A DNA stretch of 64,000 bases, from assembly GCA_963714205.1 (NCBI GenBank), contig CAVQNQ010000002.1, forward strand, positions 186,001 through 250,000, read 5' to 3'. Under the pieces are notes generated by a model, which was not told where the DNA came from, searched no databases, and saw only the letters and a program-made list of their open reading frames with translations. The DNA comes from CAVQNQ01 sp963714205. GTDB taxonomy: Bacteria; Acidobacteriota; Terriglobia; Bryobacterales; Bryobacteraceae. This document shows positions 15,954 to 24,533 of the stretch, in pieces. The position numbers were made by a program, and so were the translations under genes. How positions within the stretch are numbered: position 1 is the stretch's first letter; each line of letters begins with the position of its first letter.

Positions 15954-18900
15954 TTACTCGCCGGGAGGCGGCTCTTCGGCCGTGAAGTATGCGCAATCGG
16001 GGTGATGGAAGGCCAGCGCGCTGACGCTGGCCTCCGGCTCCATCATCATGCCCTCGGTTAGGTGGACGCCGATGTCGCCCGGCTCCAGAAGTTTCCAGAT
16101 GCCCTGCTGGTCGTCCAGATTGGGGCAGGCCGGATAGCCGAAGCTGTAACGCTTGCCTCGGTATTTCGACGTGAAGCGGTCGTGCATGGTGAGGGTGGGC
16201 GGATCCGGAAATCCCCAATCCTCGCGGATGCGGCGGTGCAGCCATTCCGCGGCGCCCTCGGCCGTCTCGATGGCCAGCGCCTGAATGGCGTGGGCCTTGA
16301 AGAACTCGCCCGCCAGCTTGTACTCCTCGGATTTCTCGCGGATGCACTCCCCGGCGGTCACCACAAAGAGGGCCAGGTGATCGCGGCGGCCCTCCTCCGC
16401 CTCGAGGATGTAGTCGCTCAGGCACAGGCCGCCCTCGCGCGCCTGGCGGCCAAAGCGGAAAGTGTGGAGCGGCGCCGCGCTTCCCGGCGCGAAGAGGTGT
16501 ATGGCATTGCCCGCGCGCTCGGCCTCGAAGAACTGCCACACCGCCCGAACCTTCATGAAGCGGGCGGCCTCCTGCTTCACCGTTTCCAGGTTGTGGAACA
16601 GCTCGAGCGCTTTGGCATCGTGCTCGGCCAAGGCCTTTTCAAAATTGCCTTTGTAACCCAGGTGCCGTCCATAGAGCATGAACGGGTTGATGTAGCTCCA
16701 CACCTCCGGCAGATGGGGAACATCCCTCCGCTTGCGCTCGAGATACGGCGCCGCAGGAATCGGAATATCGGTACGCACCTTGGGGCTGCGGCGGGTGGAA
16801 ACGGGCGCCGCGGCCTCGCTGGGTGTGGCCGCTTCCGGAGGAGCCTCGGTAGGCCGGTGCGCGGTCAGCAGGGCCGTGCGCGCCGCCGGATCCATGATGC
16901 GGTTCATCAGGCTCAGGCCGGTCATGGCGTCCTTGGCATAGCACACCGCTTCGCCATAGGCCGGCGCGATGCGCGTGCGGGTAAATTTCTCCGAGAGCGC
17001 GGCTCCGCCCACCAGCAGCGGCACGCGGACGCCGGCCGCCTGGAGATCGCCGGCCGTGATCGCCATCTGCTGCGTGCTTTTCACCAGGAGTCCGGAAAGC
17101 CCGATGACATCCGGGCGGTGCTGGTGGAAGGCCTGGATAAGCGCTTCGGGCGGCACCTTGATTCCCAGGTTGATCACCTGGTAGCCGTTGTTGGCCAGGA
17201 TGATCTCCACCAGGTTCTTGCCGATATCGTGCACGTCGCCCTTCACCGTGGCCAGGATCACCTTGCCGCGCGAAGCCGCATCGGCCTTCTCCATGAAGCG
17301 CTCGAGGTGGTTTACCGCGGCCTTCATGGCTTCGGCCGATTGCAGGACCTCGGCTACGATCAGCTCGTTGTTGTTGAACAGGCGGCCCACCTCCGCCATG
17401 CCGGCCATCAGGGGACCGTTGATGATATCGAGCGGCGCGGCGCCCTCGGCAAGCTTGCGGTCGAGATCGGCCACCAGGCCGTCGCGGGTGCCTTCGATGA
17501 TGTAGTTGGCCAGGCGCTGATCGAGCGGCAGATCCTCGGCGCGCACCTTGCGGCGCGCGCCGGCCTCGCGGAAATGCGCGGTGATGGCGGCGATGTGCCA
17601 CTGGTTGATGGCGATGCGCGCGACGGGCGTCTGTTCGCGCCAGTCCTCGGGCGCCGTGCGCAGGGATTCATCCTCCGCGTCAACGGGCGGCGTGTTGAAG
17701 AGCAGGTTCTCCGCCAGGCGCCGCTCGCCCTCCTGGAGGCTGGCGAAGCGTTCCAGCTTCTCGGAGTTGACGATGGCCAGATCCAGACCCGCCTTGGTGC
17801 AGTAGTACAGGAACACGGAATTCACCACTTCCCGCGCGGCGGCAGGCAGGCCGAAGGAGACGTTCGAGATCCCCAGCACCGTCTTGGCATATGGCAGGCG
17901 TTCCTTCACCAGGCGCACGCCCTCGATGGTCTCGACGGCCGCCCCGATGTAGTTGGCATCGCCGGTGGCGCACGGGAAGACCAGCGGATCGATAATGATG
18001 TCCTCGGGCGGGATGCCGTACCTCTGGGTGAGCAGCTTGTAAGAGCGCTCGGCTACCGCAAGTTTGCGCTCGCGCGTGAAGGCCTGGGCCTGCAGCTTGT
18101 CCTCGTCGATCGATCCCACTATCAAGGCCGCGCCGAAGCGCCGCGCGATGGGGCAGACGCGTTCGAACTTCTCTTCGCCATCCTCCAGATTGACGGAGTT
18201 GATAATGCTCTTCCCCTGGCAATAAGTAAGCGCCAGCTCGACGGCCTTCGGATCGGTAGTGTCGATCATCAGCGGCGCTTTGATCTTGCGGATGAGCTTC
18301 TCGTAGAACGGCGGGATGTCCTGAATTTCGTCGCGGTCGGCGCTTTGCAGGCACACATCCACAATCTGGGCGCCATTCTTCACCTGGCGGCGCGCGATCT
18401 CGCTGGCTTCTTCCCACTGCTCCGCGGCCACCAGGTTCTTGAAGGCGCGGGAGCCGATCACGTTGGTTCGCTCGCCGACGATCAGCGGGCGGCTGGTTTC
18501 CTCCGCCTCCACCAGGTCGACGCCCGCATACCAGGAGCGGTGCGCACGTCCGGGCAGGGGCCGCGGCCGCTTGCTTTCGGCCATCTGCGCGATGGCGCGT
18601 ATATGCGCGTCGGTGGTGCCGCAGCAGCCTCCCACGATGTTGAGCCAGACGTTGGCGATGAAGCGCTCGAGCTGCGCCGCGAGCGTGGCGGGCGTCTCCA
18701 AATAGTTGCCATCCTCATTGGGCAGCCCCGCGTTGGGATAGCAGGAGACGCACACCGGAGACATCTCGCTGATGGTGCGGATGTGGTCGGTCATGAATTC
18801 CGGGCCGGTGGCGCAGTTGAGGCCGATAGAGAGCAGATCGGCATGCAGAATCGAGGCGCAGAAGGCGTCCGCGGCCTGCCCCGCCAACATGGTTCCCATG

Positions 18901-19508
18901 GGCTCGATGGTGCCCGAGACCATCGCCGGAATCGCCTGACCCAGTTCGCGCCGCAAACGCTCGATGGCCAGCAGTGCGGCTTTGACATTGCGCGTGTCCT
19001 GGCAGGTTTCGACCAGCAGGATATCCGCCCCGCCCTCCACCAGCGCGCGCGCCTGCTCGTGAAAATTCGCGATCAATTGCGCGAAGGTCACCCCGCCGGT
19101 CACGGTGATGGCCTTGGTGGTGGGGCCCATCGAGCCGGCTACGAAGCGTGGACGGGAAGTGGTCGAGAACTCATCGGCTGCCTGGCGGGCCAGGCGCGCC
19201 GCCGCCAGGTTCAGCTCGTGGGCGGAATCCCCCAGCCCGTACTCGCCCAGCACCAGCCGCGTGCCGCCGAAAGTGTTGGTCTCGATGGCGTCTGCGCCGG
19301 CCGCAAGATAGGCACGATGGATTTTCATGACCGCGTCCGGCCGCGTGCGGTTGAGGTTCTCGTTGCAGCCCTCGAGCGCGGGCCCGCCGAAATCGTCCGC
19401 GGAAAGGCGCGCCTGTTGCAGCATGGTGCCCATGGCTCCATCGAGCACCAGAATTCGGGTTTCCAGGATCTCCTCGAGCGCCTGCCGGCGCTCCTCCGGG
19501 TGGGTCAT
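15954..19508 (-). CDS. metH: Cobalamin-dependent methionine synthase
   Basis: A full-length 1184-residue MetH, which transfers a methyl group from methyltetrahydrofolate through cobalamin to homocysteine. Domains in order: homocysteine-binding (about 1-320) with zinc ligands Cys232 (NCATG), Cys295 and Cys296 (GGCCGTT); methyltetrahydrofolate-binding (about 340-620; LIVGERTNVIGSRAFK); cobalamin-binding cap and Rossmann domain (about 640-900) with KGDVHDIGKN, whose His760 is the lower cobalt ligand; and the AdoMet-binding reactivation domain (about 935-1184; RFGRQ, YSFGYPACPNLDDQQ). An Ala/Pro/Thr-rich linker (about 900-930) precedes the last domain. The start ATG at 19508 is 74 bases from the divergent S9 peptidase; there is no room for a cobalamin riboswitch in that gap. 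Confidence 0.98.
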   Translation of the reverse strand: MTHPEERRQALEEILETRILVLDGAMGTMLQQARLSADDFGGPALEGCNENLNRTRPDAVMKIHRAYLAAGADAIETNTFGGTRLVLGEYGLGDSAHELNLAAARLARQAADEFSTTSRPRFVAGSMGPTTKAITVTGGVTFAQLIANFHEQARALVEGGADILLVETCQDTRNVKAALLAIERLRRELGQAIPAMVSGTIEPMGTMLAGQAADAFCASILHADLLSIGLNCATGPEFMTDHIRTISEMSPVCVSCYPNAGLPNEDGNYLETPATLAAQLERFIANVWLNIVGGCCGTTDAHIRAIAQMAESKRPRPLPGRAHRSWYAGVDLVEAEETSRPLIVGERTNVIGSRAFKNLVAAEQWEEASEIARRQVKNGAQIVDVCLQSADRDEIQDIPPFYEKLIRKIKAPLMIDTTDPKAVELALTYCQGKSIINSVNLEDGEEKFERVCPIARRFGAALIVGSIDEDKLQAQAFTRERKLAVAERSYKLLTQRYGIPPEDIIIDPLVFPCATGDANYIGAAVETIEGVRLVKERLPYAKTVLGISNVSFGLPAAAREVVNSVFLYYCTKAGLDLAIVNSEKLERFASLQEGERRLAENLLFNTPPVDAEDESLRTAPEDWREQTPVARIAINQWHIAAITAHFREAGARRKVRAEDLPLDQRLANYIIEGTRDGLVADLDRKLAEGAAPLDIINGPLMAGMAEVGRLFNNNELIVAEVLQSAEAMKAAVNHLERFMEKADAASRGKVILATVKGDVHDIGKNLVEIILANNGYQVINLGIKVPPEALIQAFHQHRPDVIGLSGLLVKSTQQMAITAGDLQAAGVRVPLLVGGAALSEKFTRTRIAPAYGEAVCYAKDAMTGLSLMNRIMDPAARTALLTAHRPTEAPPEAATPSEAAAPVSTRRSPKVRTDIPIPAAPYLERKRRDVPHLPEVWSYINPFMLYGRHLGYKGNFEKALAEHDAKALELFHNLETVKQEAARFMKVRAVWQFFEAERAGNAIHLFAPGSAAPLHTFRFGRQAREGGLCLSDYILEAEEGRRDHLALFVVTAGECIREKSEEYKLAGEFFKAHAIQALAIETAEGAAEWLHRRIREDWGFPDPPTLTMHDRFTSKYRGKRYSFGYPACPNLDDQQGIWKLLEPGDIGVHLTEGMMMEPEASVSALAFHHPDCAYFTAEEPPPGE

Positions 19509-19582
19509 AGGCTGCGTTCTATGACAATTTTATCAGGCGACCGAAGAGGCTCGTTGCCGCGCGCGTTACAATCGTCATTGAT

Positions 19583-21622
19583 ATGTTCCGCAGGTTTTTC
19601 CTCTTCCTGTTCCTCTTCGTCTTCCTCGCATCCACGATGGTTTTGGCGCAGAAGCGGGCCTTCGACGTCAATGCGCTGATGGAAGTGAAGCGGATGAGCG
19701 ATCCCCAGATTTCGCCGGACGGCCGATGGGTCGCCTTCACGCTCGAAACCGTGGACGTGGCGGCAAACCAGAAACCATCTCACATCTGGATGGTGCCGCT
19801 TTCGGGCGGCACGCCGCGCCAGCTCACGCACGACGGGGAGGACAACCAGCGCGCCCGCTGGCTGCCCGATTCCAAGCGCATCGCCTACGTTTCCGACCGC
19901 GGCGGGTCTTCCCAAATCTGGCTGATGGATTACGATGGCGGGAACGCCAGACCGCTTACCAACCTGGCGTCCGAAGCGGACGGCGTGACCGTTTCGCCCG
20001 ATGGCAAGAACCTGCTGTTCACCAGCGAGGTATATCCCGAGTGCGGCGCCGACGACGCCTGCAACAAGAAACTGCTGGACGAGGAGAAGGCCAGCAAGGT
20101 CAAAGCGCGTATCTATACCGAGCTGCTCTACCGGCACTGGACGGCCTGGTCGTCGCGGCGCCGCAGCCATCTTCTGGTGATTCCGGTGGCGGGCGGCGCA
20201 GCCCGCGATCTGACGCCCGGCCCGCACGACGTGCCGCCGTTTTCACTGGGCGGCCCCGACGATTACGACATCTCGCCGGACGGTGCGGAGGTCTGCTACT
20301 CGATGAATGCCGACCCCGTGCCGGCCGTCAGCACCAATTCCGATCTCTACGCGGTCGCGATGGCGGGCGGCCAGCCGCGCAAGATCACCGGCACGCCGGG
20401 CGGCGATTCCAGCCCGAAGTACTCGCCCGACGGCAGGTACATCGCGTGGCGGGCCCAGTTCCGCGCGGGGTACGAGAGCGATCGCTTCCGGCTGCTGGTG
20501 CTCGAACGCGCCACCGGCAAGGTCACCAACCTCACCGAGAACCTGGACCGCTGGGTCAACAGCTTCACCTGGGCCCCGGATTCGACCGGCCTGTTCTTCA
20601 CCACGGCGGATCGCGGCCGCCAGGCCATCCAGTTGATTTCCGTCGCCGGCGGCGCGGTGCGCGTGGCCGCCAGCGGAGACAGCACACTCGACGATATGCA
20701 GCTGACCGCCGACGGGAGGACCATGGTCTACACGCAGCAGACCGGCACGTCGCCCGTCGAGATCTACCGGGCCTCTTCTTCGGGCGGCGCGCCGGTGGCG
20801 CTCACGCATCTCAACGATGCGGTGCTGAATAACTATCAGCTCACTCCGCTCGAGGAATTCTGGGTGGATGGCGCCGAAGGATCGCGCGTGCAGAGTTTCG
20901 TGGTGAAGCCGTTCGGCTTCGACGCCGCCCGGCAATACCCGGTCGTCATGCTGATCCACGGCGGGCCGCAGGGGAACTGGGGTTATGACTGGACTTATCG
21001 CTGGAACGCGCAGGTCTTCGCGGGGGCCGGCTACGTGGTGGTCATGCCGAACCCGCGGGGCTCCACCGGGTTCGGGCAGAAGTTCATCGATGAGATCAAT
21101 GGCGATTGGGGCGGGCGTCCTTTCGACGACATCATGGCGGTCGCGGATTATGTGACCGCCAACATGCCGTATGTCGATTCCGCGCGGATGACCGCGGCCG
21201 GCGCCTCCTATGGCGGCTACATGATCGACTGGATCCTGGGGCACACGCAGCGGTTCAAGGCGCTGGTCTCGCACGCCGGAGTTTACGACCTGACCGCCGA
21301 GTTCGGCGCCACCGAAGAGCTGTGGTTCCCGCTTTGGGAGATGGGCGGGACACCGTGGGACAAGCCCGAAGATTACGCCCGCTGGTCGCCCAACAATTAT
21401 GTGAAGGACTTCCACACACCCACGCTGGTGACGCTGGGCGAGCTGGATTTCCGGGTTCCCTATACGCAGGGGCTGGAGCTATTCACGGGGCTCCAGCTGC
21501 AGAAGGTCCCTTCAAGGCTGGTCGTGTTTCCGGACGAGGGCCACTGGCTGCTCAAGCCTCAAAATAGTTTGCTTTGGTATAAGACGGTTATCGATTGGCT
21601 GGATTCCTGGGTGAAAAAGTGA
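19583..21622 (+). CDS. Secreted S9-family prolyl oligopeptidase-like peptidase
   Basis: A 679-residue serine peptidase. Residues 1-22 are a signal peptide ending in LASTMVLAQ. A beta-propeller built of WD40-like/TolB-like blades covers about 30-410 (MSDPQISPDGRWVAFT, WLPDSKRIAYVSD, KYSPDGRYIAW). The alpha/beta hydrolase domain follows with the triad Ser542 (GASYGGY), Asp622 (GELDFRVP) and His654 (DEGHW). Family members cleave short peptides as dipeptidyl or acylaminoacyl peptidases, here in the periplasm or outside. A TACAAT hexamer at 19567-19572 sits only 10 bases before the ATG. The next gene, an M23 peptidase, starts inside its stop codon. Confidence 0.95.
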   Translation: MFRRFFLFLFLFVFLASTMVLAQKRAFDVNALMEVKRMSDPQISPDGRWVAFTLETVDVAANQKPSHIWMVPLSGGTPRQLTHDGEDNQRARWLPDSKRIAYVSDRGGSSQIWLMDYDGGNARPLTNLASEADGVTVSPDGKNLLFTSEVYPECGADDACNKKLLDEEKASKVKARIYTELLYRHWTAWSSRRRSHLLVIPVAGGAARDLTPGPHDVPPFSLGGPDDYDISPDGAEVCYSMNADPVPAVSTNSDLYAVAMAGGQPRKITGTPGGDSSPKYSPDGRYIAWRAQFRAGYESDRFRLLVLERATGKVTNLTENLDRWVNSFTWAPDSTGLFFTTADRGRQAIQLISVAGGAVRVAASGDSTLDDMQLTADGRTMVYTQQTGTSPVEIYRASSSGGAPVALTHLNDAVLNNYQLTPLEEFWVDGAEGSRVQSFVVKPFGFDAARQYPVVMLIHGGPQGNWGYDWTYRWNAQVFAGAGYVVVMPNPRGSTGFGQKFIDEINGDWGGRPFDDIMAVADYVTANMPYVDSARMTAAGASYGGYMIDWILGHTQRFKALVSHAGVYDLTAEFGATEELWFPLWEMGGTPWDKPEDYARWSPNNYVKDFHTPTLVTLGELDFRVPYTQGLELFTGLQLQKVPSRLVVFPDEGHWLLKPQNSLLWYKTVIDWLDSWVKK

Positions 21623-22923
21623 AAGCAATTCTGGCGGCAGTTGTTGGGGTGGTCGTCGCGACGATCGCGCTTCTCGCGATGTGCACTTCCACTGAGATCG
21701 GTGTTACGGCCGCGCCTCGCACCATCGGCCTTAGCACGCCGGTCACCGTGCGGCTGGCTAATCCTCACGGCGTGCGTCGCGTGAGCGCCTGGCTGGAGCA
21801 GAACGGGGCGCGCTACCCGGTGATGGAACAGAGCGCCACGGCCACGCGCCTGTTCTGGCGCCGGCACGAAGCGGCGCGCAGCATCACGTTCGAAGTCGGC
21901 AAGAACCAGGCGCCCAATCTGAAAGAGGGCAAGGCCCGGCTGGTTGTCGAGGCGGTCTCGAACGATCTGCGCGCCAGCACCACCACGTACGCCAGCGATG
22001 TGGAAGTGGTGCTCGCCGCGCCGCGCGTATCTCCCGACGGACTCCAGCATTACATCAACCAGGCCGGCATGGAGCTGGTGACCTTCACGGCCGGCGGCTC
22101 CTGGACCGACGCCGGCGTGAAGGTGGGCCGGTACACCTTCCGCAGCTTTCCCCTTCCCGGCCGGCCGGCGGATCAGCGCTTCGCCATGTTCGCCTACCCG
22201 TGGGACCTGGATTCCGATGCGACCCCGCTGGTCTTCGCCTCCAACCGGGCCGGCACGGAAGCCACGGCACACTTCTGGTTCAAGCTGTTCCCCAAGAAGT
22301 TCCGGGTACGCGATTTCGAGCTGACCCAAGCCCTGATGGAGAAGCTGGTCAACTCCTGCGATCCCACCGGCCAGATTGCGCCCGGCCCGGATCTGCTCGC
22401 TCGCTTTTTGTTCATCAACGGTCCGATGCGCCGCAAGAACAACCAGCAGCTCGCCGATCTGCGCTTCAAGACCGAGGAGAAAGTCCTCTGGGAGGGGCCT
22501 TTCATTCACTGGGGCAAGGAGGAGGCCAACTTCGCGGATACCCGCGATTACATCTACCAGGGCAAGAAGGTGGACCGGCAAACCCACCTCGGCTTCGATC
22601 TTTCCGATGTCCAGAACGGCCCGGTGATGGCGGCCAACACGGGCCGCGTGGTGTGGGCGAGCGACCTGGGGATCTACGGCAATTGTGTGGTGCTCGACCA
22701 CGGCTATGCCCTGCAATCCATCTACGGCCATATGCGCCAGATCGACGTGAAGGTGGGCGACCTGGTGAAGAAGGGCCAGAAGATGGGAATCGCCGGCGAG
22801 ACCGGCCTGGCGGGCGGGGTACACGTGCATTTCGGCATGCAGATCGACGGGGTGCAGATCAACCCGCGCGAGTGGTGGGACGAGCACTGGATCCAGGACC
22901 GCATCCTGAGCAAGCTGAAATAG
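21619..22923 (+). CDS. Membrane-anchored M23-family metallopeptidase
   Basis: About 434 residues. The GTG at 21619 overlaps the TGA of the S9 peptidase gene (GTGA) and gives an N-terminal hydrophobic anchor (KAILAAVVGVVVATIALLAM); an ATG at 21595 in the same frame is the alternative. A long beta-rich region of about 300 residues precedes the C-terminal LytM/M23 domain, with zinc-site residues in HLGFDLSD and HVHFGMQ and the GNCVVLDHGYALQSIYGHM core. M23 enzymes cut peptidoglycan cross-bridges or act in cell-wall remodelling. The metal-binding residues appear complete, so it should be active. Coupling to the S9 peptidase suggests joint expression, not necessarily joint function. Confidence 0.93.
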   Translation: MKAILAAVVGVVVATIALLAMCTSTEIGVTAAPRTIGLSTPVTVRLANPHGVRRVSAWLEQNGARYPVMEQSATATRLFWRRHEAARSITFEVGKNQAPNLKEGKARLVVEAVSNDLRASTTTYASDVEVVLAAPRVSPDGLQHYINQAGMELVTFTAGGSWTDAGVKVGRYTFRSFPLPGRPADQRFAMFAYPWDLDSDATPLVFASNRAGTEATAHFWFKLFPKKFRVRDFELTQALMEKLVNSCDPTGQIAPGPDLLARFLFINGPMRRKNNQQLADLRFKTEEKVLWEGPFIHWGKEEANFADTRDYIYQGKKVDRQTHLGFDLSDVQNGPVMAANTGRVVWASDLGIYGNCVVLDHGYALQSIYGHMRQIDVKVGDLVKKGQKMGIAGETGLAGGVHVHFGMQIDGVQINPREWWDEHWIQDRILSKLK

Positions 22924-22999
22924 GCGGGCAAGCGGAAATTCGCGTCTGTGGTATCAAGTTTCCGAGAGAAACCGCCCGCCCTCCGCACGGCAATTTGTG

Positions 23000-23535
23000 A
23001 TGCAGAAATCCCTTCAGACGGTGGACCGCCGGATCCACGCGATCCGGGCTCAGAGAGTGATGATCGATCGCGATCTGGCCGAGTTATACCAGGTCCGCAC
23101 CATCGCGCTACGCCAGCAGGTCAAGCGCAACCGCGGCCGGTTCCCGCGCGATTTTGTCTTCCAGTTGACGCGCGCGGAAACCGAAATGTTGGTATCACAG
23201 TCTGTGATACCATCGCGCCGCAGTCTGGGGGCTCGCTGCCTTATGCCTTCACGGAGCAGGGCGTCGCGATGCTGTCGAGCGTGCTGCGCAGCACCCGGGC
23301 CGTCCAGGTCAACATCGCCATCATGCGCGCCTTCGTCAAACTGCGCGAACTGATGGCCACGCACAAGGACCTCGCGCGCAAGATCGAGGAGCTCGAGAAG
23401 AAGTACGAAAAACACGAGGCCCGCATGAGCGAGTTCAAGGAAGTTTTCGAAGCACTCCGGGAACTCATCCACGCCCCCGCACCGCCCAGGCGCCCCATCG
23501 GATTCTTGGCTGAAAGAAATCGGTCGGCGGTTTGA
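23000..23535 (+). pseudogene. ORF6N-domain protein, frameshifted
   Basis: The first part (MQKSLQTVDRRIHAIRAQRV, MIDRDLAELYQV, FPRDFVFQLTRAE) is a typical ORF6N DNA-binding domain, a family common in phages and chromosomes. The frame is lost at the run of five G at 23227-23231; a sixth G would join SRRSLG to GSLPYAFTEQGVAMLSSVLR, the conserved second half, followed by a coiled coil (ARKIEELEKKYEKHEARM) and TGA at 23535. The intact protein would have about 179 residues. It lies between the M23 peptidase and the convergent VWA gene. It may be decayed mobile cargo or carry one sequence error. It also contains an 11-base-arm palindrome at 23190-23212. Confidence 0.85.
23190..23212. repeat. Near-perfect palindrome inside the ORF6N gene
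   Basis: TGGTATCACAG, one T, then CTGTGATACCA: two perfect 11-base arms around a single base. It lies in frame within codons for VSQSVIP. It could be an operator-like site, a cruciform, or coincidence imposed by the protein sequence. Confidence 0.7.
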
Positions 23536-23544
23536 CGGGCGTCC

Positions 23545-24531
23545 TCACACGCGGCTGGGACGGTAGCCGGGGCGCGCATGCACGCGGTACTTCTTGCCGG
23601 GGTCGCTGACGATCTCCACCGAGATTTTGCGGAATCCCTCGTTGGGATTGGGCGCGGGGTAATAGGTGACGGTATAGGAATTGCCCAGGTCCTCGCGAAT
23701 GTCCTCGAAGGCCTCCACCTGCCGCTGCCACGTCTGCGCCCAATAGGCTTTGCCGCCGGTGCGCTGGGCGATGCGGCGGAAGACGCTGCTGGAGATGGCA
23801 TCCTTATTCACCTCGTTAGTGGAGATGACGTATATGGGAATCCCCTCGTCCTCGGCCACGGCGCGCACGTCGTCGGGGGCCACCATGCTGGCGTTGTCGG
23901 GGCCGTTGGAAAACACGATCACCACCTTGCGGCCGGGCACCTGGGCGGCGTCGCGCAGGGTAAGCAGGAGGGCGTTATACAGAGCCGTATCGTCGCCGGC
24001 CACGGACTTCCGCAGGCCGGAGATGGCGGCGTTCTTATCGCGATTGAGGCTGGCGGCCCGCGAAAGATTGCGGCTGAAGGTATAGACCGCTACGGAATCG
24101 GCCCGGTCCAGGCCGCGCACGAAATCGGCGATGGCGTCCTCGGCATATACGAAGCCGCGATACATGAAATTGCTGGTATCGAAGAGCACGAAGACGTTGG
24201 TGCCCACGAAGGCGTCGGGCCGGTCGAGGCCCGGCAAAGCATCCGTGGCGCCCTCGAGCAGGGGGCGGACGGTGCCGTCGGCAGCCACTGCCACGGGGGC
24301 TTTGGCGCCCTCGGCAAAGGTGGCGATCCTCTGGGGAATGCCGTCCTCGGAAATGCGGAAATCCTGAGGCCTCAAACCGTTAATGTAGTGGCTCTTGTTG
24401 TCGGTGACCTGGAAGCTCAGCACCACCATGTCCACCTTGACCCGGAAGATGGGTCTTTGGCCGGCGTCCTGAGCCAGCAGGCAAGGCGCGCCGGCGGCCA
24501 ATCCAAAGAATGCTCGTCGTGAGATCGTCAT
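23545..24531 (-). CDS. Secreted VWFA-related protein of the acidobacterial type
   Basis: A 328-residue protein. The N terminus (SRRAFFGLAAGAPCLLAQ) is a signal peptide with a twin-arginine pair close to a Tat motif. The segment FRVKVDMVVLSFQVTDNKSH with GLRPQDFRISEDGIPQRIA is the start of the acidobacterial VWFA-related domain; the VWA core holds the MIDAS-like LFDTSNFMY (Asp-x-Ser) and later IVFSNGPDN. The C terminus (YTVTYYPAPN, KISVEIVSDPGKKYRVHARP) is the usual family ending. The ATG at 24531 lies two bases after the stop of the 1133-residue upstream gene; the frame runs further but inside that gene. VWA proteins mediate metal-dependent protein contacts; partners are unknown. Confidence 0.9.
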   Translation of the reverse strand: MTISRRAFFGLAAGAPCLLAQDAGQRPIFRVKVDMVVLSFQVTDNKSHYINGLRPQDFRISEDGIPQRIATFAEGAKAPVAVAADGTVRPLLEGATDALPGLDRPDAFVGTNVFVLFDTSNFMYRGFVYAEDAIADFVRGLDRADSVAVYTFSRNLSRAASLNRDKNAAISGLRKSVAGDDTALYNALLLTLRDAAQVPGRKVVIVFSNGPDNASMVAPDDVRAVAEDEGIPIYVISTNEVNKDAISSSVFRRIAQRTGGKAYWAQTWQRQVEAFEDIREDLGNSYTVTYYPAPNPNEGFRKISVEIVSDPGKKYRVHARPGYRPSRV

Positions 24532-24533
24532 GA

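Noticed and set aside
19509..19582. Cobalamin riboswitch before metH
   Set aside because: Only 74 bases separate metH from the divergent gene, too short for the riboswitch, and no conserved box is visible.
16062..19679. Plus-strand frame of about 1200 codons opposite metH
   Set aside because: The minus strand encodes a complete methionine synthase with all cofactor and metal motifs. The antisense frame is a by-product of GC-rich codon use.
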